Virus record (IMG/VR): IMGVR_UViG_3300002460_000157
Coordinates: 1 to 24,292 of that record
Reading direction: 5' to 3' (one strand)
DNA length: 24,292 bases
From: a virus
The position numbers and the translations under genes are program-made. Under the pieces are notes generated by a model that saw only the letters and a program-made list of their open reading frames with translations, was not told the DNA's origin and did not search any database. Of this stretch, positions 7,121 through 14,079 are shown in pieces. Each line of letters begins with the position of its first letter. Position 1 is the first letter of the stretch.

Positions 7121-7214
7121 TATGTGGCGCGCGTGACTTGCTTCGTGGACGTCCAGCCGTACCGCGCTATGTGGCGCGCGTGACTTGCTTCGTGGACGTC
7201 CAGCCGTACCGCGC
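7121..7214. repeat. Perfect 47-bp tandem duplication
   Basis: The 47 bases at 7121-7167 are repeated without a mismatch at 7168-7214. The unit lies within the 3' part of the annealing-protein gene. Because 47 is not a multiple of three, it shifts the frame and creates a TAG in the second-read copy. Perfect identity suggests a very recent slippage event, or an assembly or culture artefact. Confidence 0.97.
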
Positions 7215-8021
7215 CAGGAGCCAGTCCCGGACCTGCTCCTCGCCGCGGCCCGAGTTCCGGATGATGACCCATAGCCGCTTGCGTTGCTTGTCGGTGATCG
7301 GCTCGCCGCGCGCCGCGTGATGCGCGGCCGGGCGTTCAGGTGGCGGTGCCTGGTACTGCCGCGGCGGCGCCTCGCCTTGGCGCGGCGTAGACGCCGCCGC
7401 CGGCGGTGGCAGCGCGCGCCGGAAGTCTTGATCCCACAGTTCGAGCCCGACGCCCAGCCGCTTCGCGCAACGCCGGAGCGCACTCGCGACGGTGCTTTCG
7501 AGCGCATCGCCATAGGTCTGCTGCTCGTTGCTATCGTAGTACTCCTGCTCACCCATCGCGAACGCGACCGGCTTCCCGTGGATGTGCAGCACATAGGGAC
7601 AGGTGATCGTCTGCTGCCCTTGTCTCGCGCCGGGCGTGATCGCCGGCTTGCCGACCGGGACGAGGGACCAGCCGGTCCGGCCAAAGGCCCGATTCAGCCA
7701 GCGTGTGTAGTCCTGGTGCGGGAGGTACGGGATGTCCGGCGGCCCGTCCTTCTTGCGCGGACGCCAGCGCACCCGGCTCGTGTCGACGCGCTCGTTGAGG
7801 ACCAGCTCCTCTTTCGCGGTCAGCTTCAGCTCGACCAAGCCCAGCGCGCCGAGCGCCATGCCTTCCGTGATGGCACCGTCGCGTCCTCCGGACGGGAGGA
7901 TGTCTCTGCGCTGCGCGATCTGCCGGTCGATCGCTTTCAGCTCAGAGCGCTTAACCAGCGCCGTCGATCGTGACACCTGGCGAGGCTTCGCCAGCTTGCG
8001 CGCCTTCAAACGTTTGCTCAT
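7167..8021 (-). CDS. Rad52/Mgm101-like single-strand annealing protein, C-terminus truncated by duplication
   Basis: The product has 284 aa from ATG 8021. The core (about residues 100-200: PHQDYTRWLNRAFGRTGWSL, then GQQTITCPYVLHIHGKPVAF, then TYGDALESTVASALRRCAKR, then LGVGLELWDQDF) matches the Rad52/Mgm101 group of phage annealing proteins. A Pro/Gln-rich linker (200-238) leads to a C-terminal domain (241-284, ITDKQRKRLWVIIR) common in these recombinases. The protein should coat and anneal single-stranded DNA with the nearby nuclease. The 47-bp duplication ends it at TRAT. Without it the frame would add 18 residues (YEYICTAIESPAPLKEGQ) and stop at 7066, overlapping the next ATG. The core is intact, so annealing may persist. 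Confidence 0.88.
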   Translation of the reverse strand: MSKRLKARKLAKPRQVSRSTALVKRSELKAIDRQIAQRRDILPSGGRDGAITEGMALGALGLVELKLTAKEELVLNERVDTSRVRWRPRKKDGPPDIPYLPHQDYTRWLNRAFGRTGWSLVPVGKPAITPGARQGQQTITCPYVLHIHGKPVAFAMGEQEYYDSNEQQTYGDALESTVASALRRCAKRLGVGLELWDQDFRRALPPPAAASTPRQGEAPPRQYQAPPPERPAAHHAARGEPITDKQRKRLWVIIRNSGRGEEQVRDWLLARYGWTSTKQVTRAT

Positions 8022-8073
8022 GGGATGCTCTTGAGGTAGGATGGTCCTGCTTCGGAGTCATCCCCCCTCTCTG

Positions 8074-8111
8074 AACGGCCTGAGCCTCTTTCGCCGGAGA
8101 CTCAGGCCGTT
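8074..8111 (-). terminator. Perfect 11-bp inverted repeat, possible terminator or processing hairpin
   Basis: AACGGCCTGAG (8074-8084) and CTCAGGCCGTT (8101-8111) pair perfectly around a 16-base loop, in the 95-base gap before the annealing-protein gene. On the transcribed strand no U-tract follows, so classic Rho-independent termination is unlikely. An attenuator, an RNA-processing site or a protein-binding operator are alternatives. Confidence 0.45.
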
Positions 8112-8116
8112 GCTGT

Positions 8117-8371
8117 TTACGGCCAGTGCTCCCGCTCAAGGTACACGCGCGTATCGTGTGCTCCCCGCGCCAAGAACTCAATCACGTCCGCGTCGCTGAT
8201 GGTGATGGGCGGACGGCCCACGACCTCCCGATAGAGCTGACGCAACTCCCGCCGGGCGCGCTCGAGACCGACGGCGCCGCGGACCGTGATCACGCCTTGC
8301 ACCCGCACGCCATGTTCTTTGTCGCGGAAGATCGACGCCCGCCCACGTCTGGCCCCTGTCGGCTTAGTCAT
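8117..8371 (-). CDS. Hypothetical protein (84 aa), possible small DNA-binding protein
   Basis: ATG 8371 has TAGGA about 12 bases upstream. The N-terminus is basic (MTKPTGARRGRASIFRDK). A strand-like VRVQGVITVRG follows, then a charged helix (ERARRELRQLYREVV), then a conserved-looking ISDADVIEFLARGAHDT. Proteins of this layout occur on plasmids and phages and look like small ribbon-helix-helix relatives, but I cannot prove DNA binding. It precedes the hairpin and the annealing-protein gene. Confidence 0.65.
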   Translation of the reverse strand: MTKPTGARRGRASIFRDKEHGVRVQGVITVRGAVGLERARRELRQLYREVVGRPPITISDADVIEFLARGAHDTRVYLEREHWP

Positions 8372-8393
8372 TGTTACTCAGAATCCTACCATA

Positions 8394-8669
8394 CTAGGCG
8401 TGTGACCGCTCGCACGTGGCGCAGAACGTCTCGAAGGGACGCGGCGCGCCGAACTCCCGACCGCAGCCCGTACAGCGCGTGTGAAAGGGACCGTCGCCGA
8501 GCTGGGGCGTCCACCCCTCCGGCCAGGTCCAGCCTGGCGCACGCGGGCCTTCCGTCATGCGCACGATGATCTCCACCATGCCGCGCGATGGGGACCGACG
8601 CGAGGCAATCGTGCCGCGCTCCTGACCGCAGACGACGAGATCGCCGACCAGCCACGTCGGCGGCTTCAT
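8394..8669 (-). CDS. Zinc-ribbon protein (91 aa)
   Basis: ATG 8669 overlaps the TGA of the KTSC gene (ATGA). The N-terminal half (MKPPTWLVGDLVVCGQERGT) looks like a small beta-barrel, perhaps a KOW-like fold. The C-terminal half carries two CxxC pairs (RCTGCG and FCATCE), which form a zinc ribbon. A nucleic-acid-binding accessory role in the early operon is plausible but unproven. Confidence 0.75.
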   Translation of the reverse strand: MKPPTWLVGDLVVCGQERGTIASRRSPSRGMVEIIVRMTEGPRAPGWTWPEGWTPQLGDGPFHTRCTGCGREFGAPRPFETFCATCERSHA

Positions 8670-9253
8670 CGGCGTTCCTCCTCTCCTGGCAACGGCCAGG
8701 TGCGCTCCCAGCCGGTCGCCTTGCGCTGCCAGCGCTCTATCCATTCGGCGCGCCACGTGGAGCGGGCCGCGGCCTCGAGCGCCTTGGGCGCTCCCAGCGA
8801 CCAGCCGTCGTTGCGCACGAAGATCACGTCGGGCGTCACGCCCGCGAGTGTCGCGCGCGCCGGTGAGAGCGCGGCGAGGTCCGCGTTCACGAGCACGCGC
8901 GTCGGCTCGAACTCGCGTCGGAACGGCCGGCGGACGTCGGCCTGATACTTCTCGCAGCCGCAATCCTCACAGCGATCGCCGAGCCAGCCCGAGGCGCCAC
9001 ACTTGGGGCACGGCCCCGTCATCTTCGCGCTCGCGTACTTAGCCTTGATGGCTGTCGCGAAGTACCGGCCCATCGACGGCGCCGCGTAGAACGCCGTCAC
9101 CGTCTCGAGGCTGACGCCGGCGTAGTGGTAGATCGCGCCGCTCTGTTTGAATTGAACGGCGAGAATCTGGCGCGCGGGGTCGTACCCAATCGCGGCCAGG
9201 TTGCTCGATTCGATCGTCTCGAGCGCAATGCGGATAGGCGCCTGTGTCTCCAT
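8666..9253 (-). CDS. KTSC-domain protein with zinc ribbon
   Basis: The product has 195 aa. ATG 9253 follows GGAAGGAGGGGGC, a very strong ribosome site. Residues 14-75 (SSNLAAIGYDPARQILAVQF, YHYAGVSLETVTAFYAA, GRYFATAIKAKY) fit the KTSC domain (PF13619), named for its association with lysyl-tRNA synthetase and common in phages. A zinc ribbon follows (CPKCG, then CEDCGC, residues 82-100), and a C-terminal region without known homology. It is the first gene after the promoter at 9273-9302. Its function is unknown; RNA or DNA binding is inferred only from the zinc ribbon. Confidence 0.85.
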   Translation of the reverse strand: METQAPIRIALETIESSNLAAIGYDPARQILAVQFKQSGAIYHYAGVSLETVTAFYAAPSMGRYFATAIKAKYASAKMTGPCPKCGASGWLGDRCEDCGCEKYQADVRRPFRREFEPTRVLVNADLAALSPARATLAGVTPDVIFVRNDGWSLGAPKALEAAARSTWRAEWIERWQRKATGWERTWPLPGEEERR

Positions 9254-9272
9254 GCCCCCTCCTTCCAGCCAG

Positions 9273-9302
9273 AGGGTAGCGGAGGTCCCGTATTGTTGTC
9301 AA
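9273..9302 (-). promoter_or_regulatory. Sigma70-like promoter, copy 1 of a repeated core
   Basis: TTGACA (9302-9297) is followed after 18 bases by TACCCT (9278-9273) on the minus strand. The word GTTCTTGACAACAAT matches the copy at 5180-5194 exactly. It lies immediately after the TAG stop (9306) of the last lysis-region gene and 20 bases before the ATG of the KTSC gene. It therefore marks the border between late and early modules. Confidence 0.6.
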
Positions 9303-9305
9303 GAA

Positions 9306-9695
9306 CTAGGGGAGCGGTCTTGCCTCGCGTTCGCGCTGCCGGTGGGCCTCCCAGGCGCCGCGGGACAGGCGCACTACACCCCTCCACCTAATCCAGGTCA
9401 TCGGGTTGATCCACCCGAGCCAGCCCCATTTCGTGCGTTGGATGTGGCACTTTTTGAAACGGGCGTTCGCGTCTTCAAAGCTGATGTCTGGGGCGTGGAG
9501 CCACAGATTGACGCGAGACAGTTCCGGCAGATCGTTGAAGAGCCGGTAGGCCGCGCGGGGGTCCTTGCCGTGGAAGAAGGCCACGTCATGCTCCCAGCAA
9601 CACTCCAGGAAGAGCCCGGAGACACCGGTACAGCCGTCGCTATCGATCAGGGCCGCTTCCGAGCGGACCCACTCCCAGTACGTGGCGTGCGTCAC
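9306..9695 (-). CDS. Small protein with phospholipase-A2-like CCxEHD motif
   Basis: The product has 129 aa. GTG 9695 overlaps the TGA of the upstream gene (GTGA), which fits the tight packing here. SDGCTGVSGLFLECCWEHDV (residues 19-38) resembles the CCxxHD catalytic His-Asp motif of secreted phospholipase A2. A helical, Trp-rich tail follows (WGWLGWINPMTWIRWRG). The family in prophages is usually unannotated. It sits at the end of a lysis-like cassette, so membrane-lipid attack during lysis is a reasonable but unproven idea. I see no signal peptide. Confidence 0.7.
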   Translation of the reverse strand: MTHATYWEWVRSEAALIDSDGCTGVSGLFLECCWEHDVAFFHGKDPRAAYRLFNDLPELSRVNLWLHAPDISFEDANARFKKCHIQRTKWGWLGWINPMTWIRWRGVVRLSRGAWEAHRQREREARPLP

Positions 9696-10291
9696 TTCGT
9701 CGCTCGGCCGGCGTAGATCGCGCCGAGGACGATCGGGGCGTACTTCGCCACGAACACGCCGAAGTTCTTCCACTTGTCGGCGACAGATCGCCGGAACAAG
9801 GCGGCCTGCTCACGCTCGGCGGCTTCGGCGGCTTCATGGGCGCGGAGTTCTACGAGAATCTGAGCCTGGAGATCGACAGCGGGCGCGGGTGCGGGCACCG
9901 GCGCAGGCACGGGAGCCGGAGCCGGTCCAGGCGGCGCCGTCGCCTGGACGTACCGATCCGGCGTGAACGAGTCGCCTTGCGCCCATGTGGGCGTGGCCGC
10001 GCCGTCGCTGTCGATCAGCACGTCGTAGCCTTGGCCGAGTGGCGCCCACACCAGATAGTCGCAGCTCACGTCCACGCCCATCGGCGTCGGGCAACGCACG
10101 CCGGTCGGCTTCCTCAACAGCACCCACCCCGGCGTGATCGCGGCCGTCCGGGTCAGGAGCTCGCCGATCTGCGTCGACGACATCGGCGTGGGGTACTCGG
10201 CTCGCAGCAGCCTGAGCTCCGGCAAGAGGGAGTCTTGGGCGACGGCGATCGTCGTCATCAGGAACATTGGTACGACCGCGAACCGCTTCAT
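9692..10291 (-). CDS. Secreted Pro/Ala-rich lysis-region protein
   Basis: The product has 199 aa. ATG 10291 overlaps the endolysin stop (ATGA). Residues 1-19 (MKRFAVVPMFLMTTIAVAQ) form a Sec signal peptide with an Ala-x-Ala-like cleavage site and no lipobox Cys. A globular part with two Cys (RCPTPMGVDVSCDYLVW) follows, then a Pro/Ala/Val repeat (PAPAPVPAPVPAPAPA), a helical segment and a hydrophobic C-terminal stretch (FVAKYAPIVLGAIYAG). Its place after holin-like and endolysin genes suggests an envelope role, perhaps spanin-like, but no spanin family is recognisable. Confidence 0.7.
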   Translation of the reverse strand: MKRFAVVPMFLMTTIAVAQDSLLPELRLLRAEYPTPMSSTQIGELLTRTAAITPGWVLLRKPTGVRCPTPMGVDVSCDYLVWAPLGQGYDVLIDSDGAATPTWAQGDSFTPDRYVQATAPPGPAPAPVPAPVPAPAPAVDLQAQILVELRAHEAAEAAEREQAALFRRSVADKWKNFGVFVAKYAPIVLGAIYAGRATK

Positions 10292-10629
10292 GCTCGTCCT
10301 CCGTGCGTCAGACTGTAATGATTGCCGTCGGGTTTCTTGAACCGGCCGCCCCACCGGCACAACGGATTCAACGCCTCCCAGAACGTCCCCAACTCCAGGT
10401 GCGCGGCGGTCGCGGATTGGTACGTGCCATCCTTGAACAGATTCAGATCGATCGCGAGCCGCGACGTGTGGAGCGACGCCTTGATGCCTTTCCCCAGCGC
10501 CGCGAGCCGCGCCGCCTCTTCGGGTGATCGGTACGCTTCGCCGAACGTCAGCTCGACCCCAAGGGTCCGGGCGTGCACGATCAACTGCGCGACGAGCTGC
10601 ACGAAGAGCGATTGTTTGGCTCTGAGCGT
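10288..10629 (-). CDS. Endolysin, M15-family L-Ala-D-Glu / D-Ala-D-Ala peptidase
   Basis: The product has 113 aa. GTG 10629 is preferred over GTG 10650 because AAGGA lies seven bases before it. Zinc-peptidase M15 motifs are clear: SLHTSRLAIDLN supplies H55 and D62, and DGNHYSL supplies H105, with EAYRSPEEAARL upstream. The layout and size match the T5-type M15C endolysins that cut peptidoglycan cross-links or stem peptides. It has no signal peptide, so release through a holin is expected, and a one-TM holin-like gene is just upstream. Confidence 0.9.
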   Translation of the reverse strand, partial: TLRAKQSLFVQLVAQLIVHARTLGVELTFGEAYRSPEEAARLAALGKGIKASLHTSRLAIDLNLFKDGTYQSATAAHLELGTFWEALNPLCRWGGRFKKPDGNHYSLTHGGRA

Positions 10630-10634
10630 CACGG

Positions 10635-10931
10635 CTAGTCCTTGAAGCACGCGGCGCGGGCGTCCCCATCACGGGCGCTGTTCACGCAGAGTTGTCTGGT
10701 CAGCGTGTTCTGAATCCGCATGTACTCTTCGATGTTACGGTTGAGCACTTGCGTCTCGTTGTGATGGAGCAGGAGATTCTCGCGCAGCATGCGGATGTCG
10801 TCCTGGTGCCCCCCCCGCTCGTCGCTCACGATCGTGGTCAGAAAATAGACGAGCCCGAGCGCGATCAGCGTGACCGGCCCCACGACCATCAGCGTCTTCG
10901 TCCACCAGGGGCTATTGGTCTCAGGCGCCAT
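10635..10931 (-). CDS. One-TM holin-like or lysis membrane protein
   Basis: The product has 98 aa. ATG 10931 is chosen for GAGGAT upstream; GTG 10949 is possible. Residues 14-36 (LMVVGPVTLIALGLVYFLTT) are a single membrane span after a short polar N-terminus. The rest is a coiled coil (DDIRMLRENLLLHHNE) ending in two Cys. The position directly before the endolysin suggests a holin, or an inner-membrane spanin-type partner. The gene contains a run of eight G on the coding strand (E-R-G-G-H codons). Confidence 0.7.
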   Translation of the reverse strand: MAPETNSPWWTKTLMVVGPVTLIALGLVYFLTTIVSDERGGHQDDIRMLRENLLLHHNETQVLNRNIEEYMRIQNTLTRQLCVNSARDGDARAACFKD

Positions 10932-10950
10932 GCGAATCCTCGATTCCACG

Positions 10951-11220
10951 TTAGGCTTGAGGCGTGAGGGTCAACGTCTCGTCATCCAGCGTGTACTTCT
11001 TCGCGGGATCAAGCTGGTACTTCTTCATGATCGCGTCGAACACCGCGTTCTTCGCCTGCGCGGCCTGCCGCATCGCCTGATGCGCCAGCTCCAGCGCGTT
11101 GCGCGCGTTGAGTTCGGCCTGTACCTCGTCACGCTGCGCGGTGATGAGCCGGCGCGCCTCGGCGTCTTCGAGCCGAATCACCGGCCGTTCTCGCTGTGGA
11201 TGCCTGGCGGCGTCGCCCAT
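10951..11220 (-). CDS. Small coiled-coil protein (89 aa)
   Basis: ATG 11220 overlaps the TGA of the fibre-like gene (TGATG). The middle is a long Ala/Gln/Glu helix (AQRDEVQAELNARNALELAH) and the C-terminus (YTLDDETLTLTPQA) looks like a short beta hairpin. Such proteins often sit between tail-fibre and lysis genes in phages. A chaperone or minor structural role is possible; no family is recognised. Confidence 0.7.
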   Translation of the reverse strand: MGDAARHPQRERPVIRLEDAEARRLITAQRDEVQAELNARNALELAHQAMRQAAQAKNAVFDAIMKKYQLDPAKKYTLDDETLTLTPQA

Positions 11221-11708
11221 CAAATCACTCGGTACCCGAACGTGAAGGCAAGTGTCTGATTCGCCGTGCTCGCCGGATAAAAGATCACATCCGCCGTGTT
11301 GTTCGCGACGTTCCCCCTAATGGCACCAGCCACCAGGATGTTCGCGGTTTCCGTGACCCCCACCACCGTTCCGCCAAGATCCGAAATCGCCCCTAAGTTA
11401 GACGCCACCGGCAGACTCAGTTCGAACGAGGTTTCGGTCGGGGACGCCGTCGTCGGATCGATATTGATCGTGCCGGACACCGTCACGCGGTTGCCCACGC
11501 GGGTGTAGCCGGTCACGGCCGGTGTGCTCGCGGCGACGTTGACCGTGTTCGAGACCGTCGGCGTGTAAGAATCCGAATGCACGGTCACGATGAGATCGTC
11601 GATAGCGTCGTACAGCTGGGTCAGTTTGGCCGCGTTCCAGATCGTGCCCGTGGTCCCGCTTCCGTCGTCGTCTGTGATGGTGGCGCGGGCGATAGTCATC
11701 GCAGCCAT
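11220..11708 (-). CDS. Fibre-like or minor tail structural protein
   Basis: The product has 162 aa from ATG 11708, with GGGAAGGGG upstream. It is Thr/Ser/Val-rich and almost wholly beta (NTVNVAASTPAVTGY, RVTVSGTINIDPTTA, NVANNTADVIFYPAS), without Cys. The N-terminal part (TIWNAAKLTQLYDAIDDLI) is a helix that could attach to the virion. Composition and position after the hub gene suggest a fibre tip or similar surface protein. Exact function unknown. Confidence 0.7.
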   Translation of the reverse strand: MAAMTIARATITDDDGSGTTGTIWNAAKLTQLYDAIDDLIVTVHSDSYTPTVSNTVNVAASTPAVTGYTRVGNRVTVSGTINIDPTTASPTETSFELSLPVASNLGAISDLGGTVVGVTETANILVAGAIRGNVANNTADVIFYPASTANQTLAFTFGYRVI

Positions 11709-11760
11709 TTAGGTCGACCCCTTCCCGGTGAGGCGCAGCAAGTGTGCTATGTTCCAAAGA

Positions 11761-11798
11761 GCGAGCCTTGGCGAGATACCATCGATTGCGCGGCTCGC
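11761..11798 (-). other. Weak 7-bp inverted repeat in the gap after the hub gene
   Basis: GCGAGCC (11761-11767) pairs with GGCTCGC (11792-11798) around a 24-base loop, in the 91-base gap between the hub and fibre-like genes. On the transcript it is followed by UCUUUGG, only weakly U-rich. It could be a poor terminator or chance. Nothing else is seen in this gap. Confidence 0.2.
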
Positions 11799-11799
11799 A

Positions 11800-14079
11800 T
11801 TAGGAGTGCCCTCGTCTGGCCTGTCTTAATAAGTCCTCGAAACTAAACCGACTCGTCGACGCTTCAACCTGATACGTCGGGAACCGCGCCGCGGCTTCGC
11901 TGAAGTCCGCGATCCGCACGTCCTGGATTTTGAAGGTGCCGGTGATGCCGTTGAGGCTCGTCACCGTAATGGTCCGGCCGGCCTTCGTCGTCTTGTCCCG
12001 GCAGGCATACGTGATCCGCCCTTCGGCCACAGATCGCAACGCCAGCCACGCATCCCCGCGCGCCTGCGCTTCCGCGATCGAGAGGCGGCGATCCTGAAGC
12101 CACTCCTCGCGAATCCCGTCGTCCCCTCCGCCGATGAGGGCCGCGAGCGTATCCTGTGCGGCGAGATCGTCGCGTTGCACCACCAGATACACTTCGTCGC
12201 CGGCGGCGAGCGCGATCTGGATCGACCCCGTACTGCTCGCCGGAATACCGGTGAGCATCGGGCAGGCCGTGATCGTGGAATTGTAGGCGATCGCGGCCAC
12301 GATGGCGCCCGTCCCACTCGCCGGCACCCCCGTGAGCGTCCCGCCGCTGAGGCCCGTATACCGAATCACTTGGGTGCCGTTCCCGATCACGGCCCACCCG
12401 CCCCCGCTCTCGAAGGCCCCCGTCCCGGCGACCGTGAGACTGGTCGCACCTGGGAGGACTTGCCCGTCCGGCTGCGTCAGCGCTGAGGTGTCGCTCGTCG
12501 GCACGTTCGCCCCAAGGGAGCCATCCGCGATGGCGTCGGCATAGGTCGTGGCCGTGTTGTTGGCGAGCGTGGTCAAGAGCTTGAGTTGCGATCCACCGGC
12601 CGCCGTGCGATAGACCTTCCGATCGGTCGTGCCGCTCGGCCCCACCGCAATCCCCGAGAGGGCCATCTGTTCCGCCGCCGCCGTATTCGTGGTGGGTACA
12701 TTGGCCCCGAGTGACGCATCGGCCGTGTTGTTGAGGACGCTCGTCGTGGTGTTGTCGCTGATCGTGGCGGCCAGCTTGAGCTGAGCGGCGGCCGCCAGCG
12801 CGGGCGTCGCTTGGGCCGCCGTCCGGTACAGCTTCCGGGCCGTCACGCCCGTCGCGCCGGTCAGAATCGTAAATTGTTCGCTGGTGGTTCCGCCACTCCA
12901 GACCGTCGCTCTGGCACTCCGGGTCGTCTCTCCGGCGGCCGTCACAAACGTCACCGCCCAATCGTGATAGCCCGCCTCGATGCTGCCCGCGTCAGAGCCG
13001 GTGAAGATCGGGGCCGTGCCTGGGGCCGCCAGGACGCCCGTGGCGATGGTCACGCTGGGGCTCGGGAGTGTTTCCCCAGAGGCCGTCACCCAGGTATACG
13101 CGTAGTCGTGTGAACCCGCCGTGATGCCCGTTCCTGCCGCCAGCGCGGCCGAGAGCGGGCCGGACGGGGTGACGCCAGGCCCAATGATGGTCCCCTCGCC
13201 TCCCGCCACGACCCCCGTGAACGTCAGGTGTTGGGCGCCTCCCTGTGACCCCTGAAACGAGACTTTCAGAAATTCGCCGGCCGCGTCGAACATGTCGACG
13301 GCTTCCAGCGGAATCCGCGTCTCGCCAACCGCCACCGCGCCCAGCAGCCGACTCCCCCGACCCTCGACGAACACGCGCGTGAGGACTGGCCGCAGATCGT
13401 CTTGATGCATGAAATCCGTCACGGAGATGTGCGAGGTGGTCAGCGCGACCGGATTGGCTTGATTCGCTTCCGTTCCCACCCAGAAATGGACATCCTTCAG
13501 CGCGTCCACGTACCAATACCCGCCGATCCGCTTCGCGAGCCGCGTCAGGCACGTGGCCACGTCCTCATTCGTGAAGGTGATCTCGTCGATGAGCTCCAAG
13601 CCCGCCGCGATCCGCCGCGTCGTGAATCCGCTCGTGTAGCTGTCGATCAGGGCTGCCGCGATCGCCGTCGCGGACTGGCTCGCGTACCGCGCGGTGACCT
13701 TCTTATCGAGCAGCCAGGTATAGTCAAGCGCCGAGACGTCCCGGACATCGTTCGTCAGCCGGCCGTCATAGCGCGTGGTCACCGTGAGAATGTGCCCCGC
13801 AAACAGCCGCTCCCGATTGTCTGTGGACCCGAGCATCACGATCACTTCCTGCCCCTTCGTGGGCGTGATGCCGACGACGCTCATGTGCAGCGTGTTCGGC
13901 ACCTCATCGAGCGCATCGGTAATCACGAGCGTGCCTTGCTCGACGTTCCCGCGTCGCTGCACGCCGGCAATCGTCAGAAACCATTTCGCGGAGTGATAGC
14001 CGAACCGCGTCGCCCCGAACCGCGCCGGGCCGAACTGCGCGTACATCAGCGCCTTGTCGGTGCCTGAAATCCCAGGCAT
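11800..14079 (-). CDS. Tail-tip / baseplate hub protein with internal repeats
   Basis: The product has 759 aa; ATG 14079 follows the TAG of the tape measure directly. Residues 1-270 (TLVITDALDEVPNTLHMSVV, ERLFAGHILTVTTRYDG, TFTNEDVATCLTRLAKRIGG) have the look of phage tail-hub domains. The middle holds repeated beta domains (YAYTWVTASGETLPSPS and WAVTFVTAAGETTRSA; RKLYRTAA and RKVYRTAA; SLGANVPT twice), Fn3-like in style. The C-terminal part (FKIQDVRIADFSEAAARFPT) returns to a hub-like fold. The likely role is the central tail tip that holds fibres and contacts the host surface. Confidence 0.82.
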   Translation of the reverse strand: MPGISGTDKALMYAQFGPARFGATRFGYHSAKWFLTIAGVQRRGNVEQGTLVITDALDEVPNTLHMSVVGITPTKGQEVIVMLGSTDNRERLFAGHILTVTTRYDGRLTNDVRDVSALDYTWLLDKKVTARYASQSATAIAAALIDSYTSGFTTRRIAAGLELIDEITFTNEDVATCLTRLAKRIGGYWYVDALKDVHFWVGTEANQANPVALTTSHISVTDFMHQDDLRPVLTRVFVEGRGSRLLGAVAVGETRIPLEAVDMFDAAGEFLKVSFQGSQGGAQHLTFTGVVAGGEGTIIGPGVTPSGPLSAALAAGTGITAGSHDYAYTWVTASGETLPSPSVTIATGVLAAPGTAPIFTGSDAGSIEAGYHDWAVTFVTAAGETTRSARATVWSGGTTSEQFTILTGATGVTARKLYRTAAQATPALAAAAQLKLAATISDNTTTSVLNNTADASLGANVPTTNTAAAEQMALSGIAVGPSGTTDRKVYRTAAGGSQLKLLTTLANNTATTYADAIADGSLGANVPTSDTSALTQPDGQVLPGATSLTVAGTGAFESGGGWAVIGNGTQVIRYTGLSGGTLTGVPASGTGAIVAAIAYNSTITACPMLTGIPASSTGSIQIALAAGDEVYLVVQRDDLAAQDTLAALIGGGDDGIREEWLQDRRLSIAEAQARGDAWLALRSVAEGRITYACRDKTTKAGRTITVTSLNGITGTFKIQDVRIADFSEAAARFPTYQVEASTSRFSFEDLLRQARRGHS
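12490..12856 (-). repeat. Duplicated beta-domain inside the hub gene
   Basis: Two successive segments of the hub protein share the pattern RK(L/V)YRTAA, then QLKL, then a short Asn/Thr stretch, then SLGANVPT. The repeat is at protein level; the DNA has diverged, so this is an old duplication. An earlier pair (VTASGET and VTAAGET) lies just N-terminal to it. Confidence 0.75.

Noticed and set aside
11864-12961. A 365-codon minus-strand frame inside the hub gene
   Set aside because: Asp/Arg/Gly-rich out-of-frame reading of the repeat region; the hub frame has clear domain content.
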